A stretch of DNA of 37,774 nt from Desulfobacterales bacterium (GTDB taxonomy: Bacteria > Desulfobacterota > Desulfobacteria > Desulfobacterales > JAIPEE01). Below are positions 1 to 7,662 of the stretch, piece by piece. The stretch spans positions 1 to 37,774 of the forward strand of contig JAIPEE010000036.1 in assembly GCA_021737275.1 (NCBI GenBank), written 5' to 3'. Position numbers and translations under genes: made by a program. Positions within the stretch are counted from its first letter, which is position 1. Each line of letters opens with the position of its first letter. A model generated the notes under the pieces. That model saw only the letters and a program-made list of their open reading frames with translations, did not search any database and was not told the origin of the DNA.

Positions 1-49
1 TTTACTGGACTTCACTTGCGGTGGCCTCCTGGATAATGTTATTTTTGTT

Positions 50-114
50 GTAGTAAACACTATATAACCACTATTCATGGGCTTCCGCAAGCTTTTTACT
101 ACTTGTTTTACTAC
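50..114. repeat. Three copies of an 8-mer upstream of creB
   Basis: GTAGTAAA at 50-57 is the inverse of TTTACTAC, which occurs at 95-102 and again at 107-114. The two direct copies are 12 bases apart and extend to a shared 10-mer (TTTACTACTT). A TATATA stretch lies between the inverted and direct copies. The spacing suggests operator half-sites in the creB leader, but no matching regulator is known to me. Confidence 0.35.
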
Positions 115-151
115 TTTTTTATGCAACTACAGGGTAAAAAGAGATATTCTT

Positions 152-841
152 ATGAAACCTAAAATCCTCATTGTCGAAGATGAAACGGCCATTGTCGATA
201 ATATACAATTTGCTCTTGAAACTGAAGGCTTTCAAACCATATGGCATTCAGAAGGTAAAGAGGTGCTGCCACTTTTAATACAGGATAAAATTGATCTTAT
301 TGTTCTGGATATTGGTTTGCCGGATATAAATGGGATGGAGTTGTGCAAGGAGATCAGGAAAACAAAAACAACGCCCATTATATTTCTTACAGCTCGCTCA
401 GATGAGATTGACAGAATTGTCGGCCTTGAGATAGGGGCCGATGACTATATGGTAAAGCCGTTCAGCCCGAGAGAGCTTTCTGCAAGGGTTAAAGCAATTT
501 TGCGTCGTACAATGAATAACCTTGATGTGAAAACCGAAGTACTTGAATCATCTCCATTTAAAGTTGATGAAGATCGCAACCGGATGACTTATTTCAAGCA
601 GAAACTTGATCTTTCTCGTTATGAGTTCAAAATCTTGCAGATGTTTATAAATAGACCCGGCCGGATTTATTCCCGGGAGCAATTAATGGAAAATATCTGG
701 GATGAACCTGAAATGAGTATGGACAGAACTGTTGATACCCATATTAAAAATATCCGGAATAAACTCAAAGTTGTTGCTCCGGAAATTGATCCTATTTTAA
801 CCCATCGCAGTCTTGGATATTCGCTTAAAGAGGATATATGA
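152..841 (+). CDS. creB: CreB-like OmpR-family response regulator
   Basis: DNA-binding response regulator, 229 aa. The N-terminal receiver has the acidic pocket (E9, D10), phosphoacceptor D53 in the LDIGLPDINGMEL stretch and the conserved Lys in the MVKPFSP loop. The C-terminal half is an OmpR/PhoB winged helix (SRYEFKILQMFINRPGRIYSREQL, then a DTHIKNIRNKL recognition region). The frame is open upstream to an ATG at 77, but the ATG at 152 starts directly at the canonical MKPKILIVEDE, so I prefer it. The gene overlaps the downstream kinase gene by 4 bases (ATGA), which implies translational coupling. The CreB assignment rests on gene order: the kinase and a CreD homologue follow. In the enterobacterial system CreB activates creD and metabolic genes; the stimulus here is unknown. 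Confidence 0.88.
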   Translation: MKPKILIVEDETAIVDNIQFALETEGFQTIWHSEGKEVLPLLIQDKIDLIVLDIGLPDINGMELCKEIRKTKTTPIIFLTARSDEIDRIVGLEIGADDYMVKPFSPRELSARVKAILRRTMNNLDVKTEVLESSPFKVDEDRNRMTYFKQKLDLSRYEFKILQMFINRPGRIYSREQLMENIWDEPEMSMDRTVDTHIKNIRNKLKVVAPEIDPILTHRSLGYSLKEDI

Positions 842-2262
842 AACTGGGAACGAAGATATTGCTTTGCTACCTTTTGATTTTTGGCACTGCTTTTTACTAC
901 CTGACCAATGATTTTATAAAAAATATTCGCTTCAGATACCTTGAAAGTGTCGAAGATTCAATGGTCGATCAGGCACACATCCTGGCGTCACTGGTATCCA
1001 TAGAGATGGAAAACAACATCTTTCATTCCAGTAAGTTTCAGCAGATATTTGATAAAGCCTACCAGGAAAACTTTACAGCAAAAATATATGAACTTAACAA
1101 ATCCACTGTTGATATGAGGGTTTATGTAACGGATCAGAATGGCATTTTGATTTTTGACTCTTTTAACAAAGATAATGTAGGTGCCGATTATTCTCAGTGG
1201 CGTGATGTCTACCTGACCTTAAAAGGGGAATATGGTGCGAGATCCAGTGAAGCAGCTCCTGATGATCCGGACTCTGATATTCTTTATGTGGCGGCGCCTG
1301 TTTTAGTGAATGGAAATATTACCGGCGTTTTAACCGTAGGCAAACCCACTACAAATATTAATAACTTTCTGGAAATTGCAAGAGCACAGATAAAACGGCA
1401 GAGTATCATGGCCGGATTATCCGTTCTGCTGATCAGTGTTCTGATTATGTTATGGATTACACGGCCGGTTAAAAAACTTACCGTTTATGCTAATAAAATC
1501 CGTGAAGGTAAGAAGGCTGAGTTTCCAAAACTGGGAAATAATGAAATCGGAGAGATGGGCAGCGCCTTTGAGGGGATGAGAGAGGCTCTTGAGGGTAAGA
1601 AATATGTTGAAAACTATGTTCAGACCTTAACACATGAAATCAAAAGCCCCATTTCCGCCATAAAAGGCGCGGCAGAACTGTTAAAGGAGGAGATGACGCC
1701 CGAACAACGCACTCGGTTTCTGAACAATATTTATAGTGAATCTGAGCGGATTCAGCAATTGATTGACAGAATGCTATCCCTGACAGCACTTGAAGGTAAG
1801 GACAGCCTCGAAAATATTGAATCACTAAATATCAGTGAACTGGTAACAGGTGTTCTGGAAGGATTTCGTCCTGTGATAGAACAGAAAGAGCTGGTTCTGG
1901 TTATTGAACTTCAAAAGCAAATGAAAATTAAGGGAGATTCCTTTCTTTTAAGACAGGCTATTTCAAACCTTATTCAAAATGCAGTTGATTTCAGTCTTAA
2001 GGGCCGGAAAATTACTGTTATTGGCAAATATGAAAATGGGATATGCCTGTTTATAGTTCAGGATGAAGGGCCGGGTATTCCTGATTTTGCTTATGATAGA
2101 ATTTTTGAAAAATTCTTTTCTACCCGACGTCCCAATGGAGAAAAGAAAAGCAGCGGGCTTGGATTAAATTTTGTAAAGGAGATTGCAACATTGCACAAGG
2201 GGGCAATTGAGCTGGAGAACTCCGTGTGTGGCGGAGTTTGCGCTACATTGACAATCCTTTAA
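838..2262 (+). CDS. creC: CreC-like sensor histidine kinase
   Basis: Inner-membrane sensor kinase, 474 aa, expected to phosphorylate the CreB-like regulator. It has a membrane segment at about residues 7-22, a periplasmic sensor region at about 25-185 and a second membrane segment at about 190-207. A HAMP linker follows (ITRPVKKLTVYANKIREG). The H-box is LTHEIKSPISAIKGAAELL with phosphoacceptor H266. The catalytic domain has an N-box (NLIQNAVDFS), a G1 box (DEGPGIPD) and a G2 box (GLGLNFVKEI). All catalytic motifs are intact. Its start overlaps the creB stop by 4 bases. The CreC assignment follows from family features plus gene order; the ligand cannot be read from the sequence. Confidence 0.88.
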   Translation: MKLGTKILLCYLLIFGTAFYYLTNDFIKNIRFRYLESVEDSMVDQAHILASLVSIEMENNIFHSSKFQQIFDKAYQENFTAKIYELNKSTVDMRVYVTDQNGILIFDSFNKDNVGADYSQWRDVYLTLKGEYGARSSEAAPDDPDSDILYVAAPVLVNGNITGVLTVGKPTTNINNFLEIARAQIKRQSIMAGLSVLLISVLIMLWITRPVKKLTVYANKIREGKKAEFPKLGNNEIGEMGSAFEGMREALEGKKYVENYVQTLTHEIKSPISAIKGAAELLKEEMTPEQRTRFLNNIYSESERIQQLIDRMLSLTALEGKDSLENIESLNISELVTGVLEGFRPVIEQKELVLVIELQKQMKIKGDSFLLRQAISNLIQNAVDFSLKGRKITVIGKYENGICLFIVQDEGPGIPDFAYDRIFEKFFSTRRPNGEKKSSGLGLNFVKEIATLHKGAIELENSVCGGVCATLTIL

Positions 2263-2278
2263 GTCAAATTTTAAAAAT

Positions 2279-2322
2279 TTCATACAGAGTTCATCTTTAC
2301 TTCATATTCACTTCAAACAAAT
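2279..2322 (+). promoter_or_regulatory. Probable CreB-binding tandem site (cre tag) for creD
   Basis: TTCA starts at 2279, 2290, 2301 and 2312, which is four half-sites phased at exactly 11 bp. The enterobacterial cre tag is TTCAC-N6-TTCAC, which also has an 11-bp period. The array lies in the gap between creC and creD, just upstream of a weak -10 candidate (TACAAA at 2327-2332). It replaces a recognisable -35 element, as PhoB-type boxes do. Confidence 0.6.
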
Positions 2323-2371
2323 ATTCTACAAATATCCTTACATTAACAAAACTGATAAGGAGGAAGTGGCT

Positions 2372-3742
2372 ATGAATGAAAATTTTCCAGTAAAAAATGA
2401 AAACAACACAATGAAGGCGGTATCAGGTGCGATCAAAAATTCTGTCAGCTTCAAAATATTGAGTATATTTATTTTGATTCTTATATTGTTGATACCCTCA
2501 TCAATGGTTCAATCATTAATTCGTGAAAGGGAATACAGAAGCAGAGATGTCATCAGTGAGATCAGCTCAAAATGGGGACGCAGCCAGACATTAGCCGGGC
2601 CTGTTATTTCAATACCGTATAAAAAATATTTTGAAGATAAAAACGGGGAAAAAACCTTCTCAATCAGATACATGCATCTGCTGCCGGATGATATTCATAT
2701 TAAAGCCGAACTGAACCCCGAGATCCGGTATAGGGGTATTTATAAGGCGGCGCTTTATAATGGAAATATTGAACTGTCAGGCAGCTTTCCATTCCCTGAT
2801 TATGAAAAAATGAATATTCCGGATGAGAATATAATATGGGAGAGTACATCGATTTCTATTGGAATATCTGATATGCGCGGCATAAAGGATCAGATCGGTG
2901 CAACATTTAATGAAAGCAAAATTATGATGAATCCGGGTGTTGATACCAATGATGTTATCTCCTCCGGTATCAGTTCCAGAATTGTGATCCAAAAACAAAG
3001 TTCAAAATTTCCTTTTAAATTCATGATAAATCTCAATGGCAGCCAGGAGATTAATTTTGTTCCTGTCGGTAAAGAAACCAATGTATCTATCTCTTCAACA
3101 TGGCAAGATCCCAGTTTTAGCGGTGAATATCTCCCTGTGGAAAGATCAATTGGTGAAGATGGTTTTACGGCAAGGTGGAAGGTGCTTCATTTAAACAGAA
3201 GTTTTCCCCAGTTCTGGATTGGCAACCAGTATCAGCTCGCTAAATCAGCATTCGGTGTAAAGCTGTTTATCCCGGTAGATATTTATCAAAAATCAATGCG
3301 GACAGCTAAATATGCCCTCATGTTTATTGTATTTACCTTCATGGCATTTTTTATTTCAGAAGTGATGAACAGATTCAGGGTTCACCCCATACAATATTTG
3401 CTGATCGGATTTTCAATTATCATTTTTTATGCATTGCTGATATCAATATCCGAGCATCTGAATTTTGGCGGTGCATACTTTATTTCAAGTATATCCATAG
3501 TTGGCCTTATAACGGGATATGCCGGAAGTATTCTTAAAAATACGAAGATGGCGGTTATGGTGGGAGGTGTAATGGTTGTACTCTATTCATACCTGTATAC
3601 TTTATTGCAGCTAAAAGATTATGCGTTATTAATGGGCAGTATTGGTCTTTTTGTTGTGCTGGGTCTTATTATGTATATGACACGAAAGATAGACTGGTAT
3701 AATTTCAGATTTGGTGACCATAGCGAACAGAAAGCGGTTTAA
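2372..3742 (+). CDS. creD: CreD-like inner-membrane protein
   Basis: Predicted 456-aa CreD-family membrane protein. It has one N-terminal membrane segment (about residues 24-45), a large extracytoplasmic domain of roughly 250 residues, and five or six C-terminal membrane segments from about residue 310. The frame also offers a GTG at 2366, but AAGGAGGA at 2357-2364 sits 7 bases before the ATG at 2372, so the ATG is the start. In enterobacteria CreD is the strongest CreBC target and affects envelope integrity and colicin/beta-lactam phenotypes; its molecular activity is unknown. The array of TTCA half-sites directly upstream supports control by the adjacent CreB. Confidence 0.85.
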   Translation: MNENFPVKNENNTMKAVSGAIKNSVSFKILSIFILILILLIPSSMVQSLIREREYRSRDVISEISSKWGRSQTLAGPVISIPYKKYFEDKNGEKTFSIRYMHLLPDDIHIKAELNPEIRYRGIYKAALYNGNIELSGSFPFPDYEKMNIPDENIIWESTSISIGISDMRGIKDQIGATFNESKIMMNPGVDTNDVISSGISSRIVIQKQSSKFPFKFMINLNGSQEINFVPVGKETNVSISSTWQDPSFSGEYLPVERSIGEDGFTARWKVLHLNRSFPQFWIGNQYQLAKSAFGVKLFIPVDIYQKSMRTAKYALMFIVFTFMAFFISEVMNRFRVHPIQYLLIGFSIIIFYALLISISEHLNFGGAYFISSISIVGLITGYAGSILKNTKMAVMVGGVMVVLYSYLYTLLQLKDYALLMGSIGLFVVLGLIMYMTRKIDWYNFRFGDHSEQKAV

Positions 3743-3760
3743 AAAATAATTATCAAAAAA

Positions 3761-3812
3761 GGGTGTCGCTAAAACCGACAATAACAAGGAGGGACAGTTT
3801 TAAGCGGCACCC
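3761..3812. repeat. Long imperfect stem-loop downstream of creD
   Basis: The left arm starts GGGTGTCGCTAAAAC at 3761 and the right arm GTTTTAAGCGGCACCC ends at 3812. The arms pair apart from one bulged base and a wobble, with a loop of about 20 bases. On the plus strand no U-run follows. On the minus strand the hairpin is followed by TTTTTTG, as in an intrinsic terminator. The loop contains AAGGAGGGA, a Shine-Dalgarno-like run with no start codon at a usable distance. Confidence 0.45.
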
Positions 3813-3901
3813 ATAGTCTGAATGCCATGTTTGTATCCTTCATCGCTTTTTTTTAATATTGATATCTGAGCCCAAATGAAATAAGTTTATTAAACCAATA
3901 G

Positions 3902-4069
3902 ATTAAAATACTTGTATATCATAAATATTTAAATGCAGATTATCTGAATCAGACATATGATTTTAACCCTGATGCACAATACGAAATTCGAAAACCGGTT
4001 GTAGCGGTTTTAGAAAATCTATGGGCATGGATATTTCCGAAATACTATATGGATAGATTAAGAGGTTGA
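3902..4069 (+). pseudogene. 3' remnant of an unidentified coding sequence
   Basis: An open frame of 55 codons ends at TGA 4067-4069 and has no ATG, GTG or TTG at its beginning; an in-frame TAG lies at 3899. Its translation looks like genuine protein (ending ENLWAWIFPKYYMDRLRG) with typical codon use. I do not recognise the family. The rest of the 3743-4107 interval shows only the stem-loop described separately and AT-rich sequence. I read this as the tail of a deleted gene. Confidence 0.4.
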
Positions 4070-4107
4070 CTTATAGAACACAACCCTGACTATAAGGAGC
4101 AGAAGAT

Positions 4108-5013
4108 ATGAACATTGATTACGATAATTTGATGGAAAATCTGTATGACGGGTTGTATCTGGTAGATCCGGAGAGAAAGATTACCTATTGGAATAACGCG
4201 GCTGAACGTATTACAGGATTTAGTACTCAAGAGGTTGTTGGGCGAAGTTGTTCAGATAACATCCTCATTCATATTGATGGGAAAGGCCAAAGCTTATGTC
4301 TTGGCATGTGCCCGCTTGCGGCAACTATTGCAGATGGGCATTCCCGGGAATCAGAAGTGTATCTGCATCACAAAGATGGACACAGAGTGCCGGTGTCTGT
4401 TCGTACGACAGCATTATATGACACGGATGGATATATTGTTGGCGGTGCCGAGTTGTTTACCGATCTAAGCCAAAAAGACAGCTTGTCTCTTAAGATCGAA
4501 GAACTGGAAAAACTGGCATTTCTGGATAATCTTACCCAGCTTGCAAACAGGCGTTATATTGAAATGGAACTTGAGGCGCGTTTGTCGGAAAAACTTCGTT
4601 GTAATTTATCATTTGGCATACTGTTTATGGATATTGACCATTTTAAAAACTTTAATGATACGTATGGTCACGACATAGGGGATCTTGTCCTTAAAATTGT
4701 TTCAAATACATTTAAAAGTACCGGAAGGCCTTATGATCTTTTTGGAAGATGGGGCGGAGAAGAGTTTATCGGTATTATTCGAAATGTAGATCATGCCGGT
4801 CTGGTTAATATCGGCGAGAGGATTAGAAGGCTTGTGGAAAAAACATTTATTCATGTTTCTGAAAAATTACTTAATGTTACAGTTTCTATTGGCGCAACCA
4901 TGGCAAAAGATTCTGACAGTATGGCTTCGCTTACAAAAAGATCGGATGATCTGCTTTATATGAGTAAAAAGAATGGGCGTAACCGAATGACGTCAGATCT
5001 CAATAGTAAATAG
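4108..5013 (+). CDS. PAS-GGDEF diguanylate cyclase
   Basis: Cytosolic 301-aa protein with no membrane segment. Residues about 5-120 form a PAS domain (VDPERKITYWNNAAERITGF, then the FTDLSQKDSL linker). Residues about 130-295 form a GGDEF domain. The active site is GGEEF at 216-220, preceded by RPYD at 207-210. RPYD is the RxxD inhibitory site at the canonical five-residue spacing, so product inhibition by c-di-GMP is expected. There is no EAL domain. A Shine-Dalgarno (AAGGAG) precedes the ATG. The next gene follows after 18 bases and may be co-transcribed. The PAS ligand is unknown. Confidence 0.9.
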   Translation: MNIDYDNLMENLYDGLYLVDPERKITYWNNAAERITGFSTQEVVGRSCSDNILIHIDGKGQSLCLGMCPLAATIADGHSRESEVYLHHKDGHRVPVSVRTTALYDTDGYIVGGAELFTDLSQKDSLSLKIEELEKLAFLDNLTQLANRRYIEMELEARLSEKLRCNLSFGILFMDIDHFKNFNDTYGHDIGDLVLKIVSNTFKSTGRPYDLFGRWGGEEFIGIIRNVDHAGLVNIGERIRRLVEKTFIHVSEKLLNVTVSIGATMAKDSDSMASLTKRSDDLLYMSKKNGRNRMTSDLNSK

Positions 5014-5031
5014 ACGGAAAGGAATTAAAGA

Positions 5032-5610
5032 ATGAAAATATATAGTATATCAAAAATTATAACGGCAGCTATATTGATATTTACTTTTTGTGGAACGGCG
5101 CATGCTGATTCATACAGTAAAGCCATTGATGCTTATAAAAGGTCTGAGGTTGTTCAGCCTTTTTTTGAAAGTGCATATGGTTTTGCAGTTTTTCCGGCTA
5201 TTGGAAAAGGAGGCGTTGGAATTGGGGGGGGCTATGGTAAGGGGCAGGTATACCAGGGTGGTAATGTTACCGGAAAAGCATCTGTGTTTGAAGTATCAAT
5301 AGGTTTTCAACTGGGCGGCCAGGCTTTCAGTGAAATAATATTTTTTGTAGATAAACGCGCTTATGATGAATTTACCGGTGGGTCATTTGAGTTCGATGTA
5401 ACAGCATCGGCTGTGGCGATAAATGCAGGTGTTCAGGCAAAAGCCGGCACTGAAGGCAGCACTTCCAGCGCAAATAAAGGTGTTCTCACAGGTAAACAGG
5501 CGAAGACGGAATATCAAAACGGTATGGCTGTGTTTATATACACCAAAGGTGGGTTAATGTACGAAGCGAGCATCAGTGGCCAAAAATTTAACTTTGAGGC
5601 TAATGAATAA
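5032..5610 (+). CDS. Secreted SYLF-domain (Ysc84-like) lipid-binding protein
   Basis: A 192-aa protein with a cleavable signal peptide (hydrophobic about residues 8-22, likely cut after AHA at 25), so periplasmic or outer-membrane associated. The mature part is a SYLF/Ysc84 domain: ESAYGFAVFPAIGKGG, a glycine-rich GIGGGYGKGQVY stretch, and VSIGFQLGGQAFSEIIFF. In this family the domain binds phosphoinositides or lipids in eukaryotes, while the role of the bacterial secreted forms is not established. GGAAAGGA upstream is a good ribosome binding site. Immediately after its stop codon lies a transposase remnant, so sequence originally downstream has been lost. Confidence 0.85.
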   Translation: MKIYSISKIITAAILIFTFCGTAHADSYSKAIDAYKRSEVVQPFFESAYGFAVFPAIGKGGVGIGGGYGKGQVYQGGNVTGKASVFEVSIGFQLGGQAFSEIIFFVDKRAYDEFTGGSFEFDVTASAVAINAGVQAKAGTEGSTSSANKGVLTGKQAKTEYQNGMAVFIYTKGGLMYEASISGQKFNFEANE

Positions 5611-5730
5611 ATTTTAACTGATCGTGGGACAGAATTTTGTAGTAGTATGGACAAGCATCCCTATGAACTTTATCTGCAACTTAACGAAATTGCACACACT
5701 AAAACCAAAGTTATGTCATTGATATTATAG
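5611..5730 (+). pseudogene. IS481-like transposase remnant (DDE domain fragment)
   Basis: The frame reads LTDRGTEFCSS, then HPYELYLQLNEIAHTKTKV, and stops at TAG 5728-5730. This matches the integrase-core region of IS481-type transposases, with the second catalytic Asp in DRGTEF and the characteristic HPYELYL and HTKTKV motifs. The sequence before the Asp and everything through the catalytic Glu is missing, and no terminal inverted repeats are visible. It begins directly after the SYLF stop codon. This is an old, inactive fragment. Confidence 0.7.
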
Positions 5731-5929
5731 TATGGTAATTAGCTGTAGGATAGTTTTTGTATATGAACTTTATTGTAATTAGCTCCTTATGATCTGAATA
5801 TTACAGATGTTTATCTGAGCTTTTGGATGCCTTCGATATCGTTGTTACTAAAAGGTAGTTTATGCATATCGAATCAAGTTTGTATTAAAGAAACCGGCTT
5901 TAAAATTTTTAAAAAGTGTGGCAAAAATT
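5731..5929. other. AT-rich stretch with short direct repeats, no gene
   Basis: GTAATTAGCT occurs at 5735-5744 and 5775-5784. TATGAACTTTAT occurs at 5662-5673 and 5762-5773, exactly 100 bases apart. A short open stretch (LSELLDAFDIVVTKR) could be a further gene remnant, but I do not recognise it. Confidence 0.3.
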
Positions 5930-6229
5930 TTATAAATCCTTACTCATAAAATATTTTTTATGCCCCTTAGGGTAATTATCTAACTTAGCAAAAACTTTGT
6001 AATCAAGAGATTCATAGAATGGTTTTTCTTCGAAACTAAATGTTTCAAGGTGATCTTTTTCACAACCTCTTTCACGAGCAACATATTCAAACGATTCATG
6101 ATTTCCCTTCCGAGACCCCTGCTGCGCAACCCGGAATGAACCCATAAATGTGAAACGTAAAACCAGTTCCAGATAATTTGTGCGATGGCCCCTCCAACAA
6201 CTTTATCATTTTCATCCCTTGCTATTAAT
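5930..6229 (-). pseudogene. GNAT acetyltransferase, frameshifted remnant
   Basis: Two minus-strand frames join into one GNAT C-terminal domain. From about 6229 one frame reads ARDENDKVVGGAIAQIIWNW, SHLWVHSGLRSRGLGREIMN, including the acetyl-CoA-binding R-x-x-G-x-G motif. Near 6085-6095 the homology moves to another frame, which reads EYVARERGCEKDHLETFSFE, KPFYESLDYKVFAKL and ends at 5930. That second part is the typical FY-x-x-x-x-Y-x-VF end of this family. The frameshift lies between the two halves, so no functional enzyme is made. The N-terminal part is missing or lies in yet another frame upstream. Confidence 0.7.
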
Positions 6230-6239
6230 TAAAGATAAC

Positions 6240-6600
6240 ATTCTGCTATCAGACTCACCCGCAACCTCTAAATAGATATTTCTAAAATTTGGTTCAGCCC
6301 GGAATGCAAACCATACTGAAATATTGTGATAATTATGCGTCGAAGGTTTTAGGTATCCATTTATTATTTCAATTAATTTTATTTCCGGGGATATCTCTTT
6401 ATTATCAAAAATTTTAATAGAGATGCATATAGATCATCTTCAATAAAACGAAGTGTTTCGAATAAAAGGTTCTCTTTATTTTTAAGTCGTTGAAGCAAAT
6501 TTAAGCTATGTTCTAATCTGAAATCTTTGACACCGTTGTCTTTGTTTGAATTTTGATGGGACTGGAAACGACAGTGAGCGGGATTTAAAATCCGATTTGT
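6240..6600 (-). pseudogene. Unidentified coding remnant on the minus strand
   Basis: Two minus-strand frames look like real protein. One reads FRLEHSLNLLQRLKNKENLL, FETLRFIEDDLYASLLKFL and stops at 6379-6381. The other continues from about 6425 as IFDNKEISPEIKLIEIINGY and ISVWFAFRAEPNFRNIYLEV. A single frameshift near 6425 would join them. The product might be the N-terminal part of the adjacent acetyltransferase remnant or a separate gene; I do not recognise it. Confidence 0.35.
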
Positions 6601-6703
6601 GCCATCCGTAATTTGACTGTCCTGGGAATAATATCAATTAACTTATAATTTGACCTTCCTCTTTAAGTAAAACACTCCCCGTAGTTAGCAGACCATCTGA
6701 AAT

Positions 6704-6741
6704 GGGTCATATGCCACCATTGGTTAAATATGACCCTTTTT
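6704..6741 (+). terminator. Intrinsic terminator without an upstream gene
   Basis: GGGTCATAT at 6704-6712 pairs perfectly with ATATGACCC at 6728-6736, followed by five T. The loop contains a smaller CCA/TGG pairing. No intact plus-strand gene ends nearby, so it may be left over from a lost gene or a mobile-element end. Confidence 0.5.
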
Positions 6742-7128
6742 AATGGCGATCAACGGTGTCCCCTCCAGAATGTTTGTTTAGTAAAATATGATAAAATATC
6801 AGATGGATGGATATCGTTATAGTAGGTGTGTTGTACCTGGCATAAAAATTGAATATTCATCAGTTAGAAGATATTGGCACGATGATTTCCATTAGCGTTA
6901 CTTTTCACCTTCAGATACGCGATGGCGCTTACTGTGAACCGTTGCCGACCGGAGTACCACCGCCGCCTGAAGTTCGCGATGCCTTGATTATCGAATTCAT
7001 TTCTTCGTTAGCCCGACAATCGCGCTGTTAATCTTCAACCGGTTGAGAATTAAGATAATTCCGAAAAAAGCACCATTGGTCTTTTTCATGGAAACTTCAA
7101 TTCAACCGCTATGTAACAGGAGTCTATC
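6742..7128. other. Interval with no assignable gene; part is unusually GC-rich
   Basis: A 35-codon plus frame from 6788 (reading GYRYSRCVVPGIKIEYSSVRRYWHDDFH) and a 60-codon frame at 6849-7031 overlap in different frames. On the minus strand the same DNA reads FRRRWYSGRQRFTVSAIAYL. I cannot tell which, if any, was coding. About 6890-7030 is clearly more GC-rich than the DNA on either side, like the lipoprotein gene further on. Confidence 0.3.
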
Positions 7129-7262
7129 ATGAAATCAAGCACCCAGGACAATACAGAGGGCAAGTGGTAGTGAAGGGCAAGATCAAGCAGGTCGCTGGAA
7201 AAACAATCGTGAACCGTTACTTGGAAGTTGATGGCAAGGCAGAGATCGTTTTTTTAGAAGAC
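7129..7262 (+). pseudogene. CsbD-family stress protein, frameshifted
   Basis: An ATG at 7129 with CAGGAG six bases upstream begins MKSSTQDNTEGKW, the N-terminus of CsbD-like proteins, and then meets stop codons. In the next frame the family sequence continues: VKGKIKQVAGKTIVNRYLEV, DGKAEIV. Normally this would be EGKW-x-x-VKGKIK in one frame, so a small indel near 7168 broke the gene. The 3' end is also worn. CsbD proteins are small, abundant, general-stress-induced proteins of unknown activity. Confidence 0.65.
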
Positions 7263-7662
7263 TTGACAGTCTTTTGTGTAACTTTTAACAGATCAATATA
7301 TAGTTTTTTTTGTTTATAATTTTAAGCGGTTATAAACATAATATTATTAATATAAGAATAATTTGTCCAGTATAAAGTGCGCATTTTTTATTAATTTCAA
7401 TTACTTATATTCATGGAAGGACACTATTAAAAAACAAAAGAAGCACACCTTTAATTTAGGTGAAAATTGTCCTTGACTTGGAATCCACTTTAGCCCAAAT
7501 GATCTGATCGTAAAATGAGTGTATAATAAAAGATGGATAGGGGGTCTATACTTTGCTCGATAAATACTTGAACCCAAAAATGAGGATAAGGGGATGAATA
7601 AGATAGACATCTTCAGTAATCAATAACCAATGATATCAGCAACCACAACAGAGGAGAACCAA
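7263..7662. other. AT-rich leader region before the lipoprotein gene
   Basis: No gene is seen. A TATAAT at about 7523-7528 is a reasonable -10 candidate for the lipoprotein gene, and TTGACT at about 7473 is too far upstream to pair with it. The only other open frames are very short. Confidence 0.3.

Noticed and set aside
77-151. Extended N-terminus of the CreB-like regulator from the ATG at 77
   Set aside because: The extra 25 residues are absent from the family and contain the repeated TTTACTACTT motif, which looks regulatory.
5662-5773. 12-mer repeated exactly 100 bases apart (TATGAACTTTAT)
   Set aside because: AT-rich low-complexity sequence, only two copies, and one copy lies inside the transposase remnant; probably chance.
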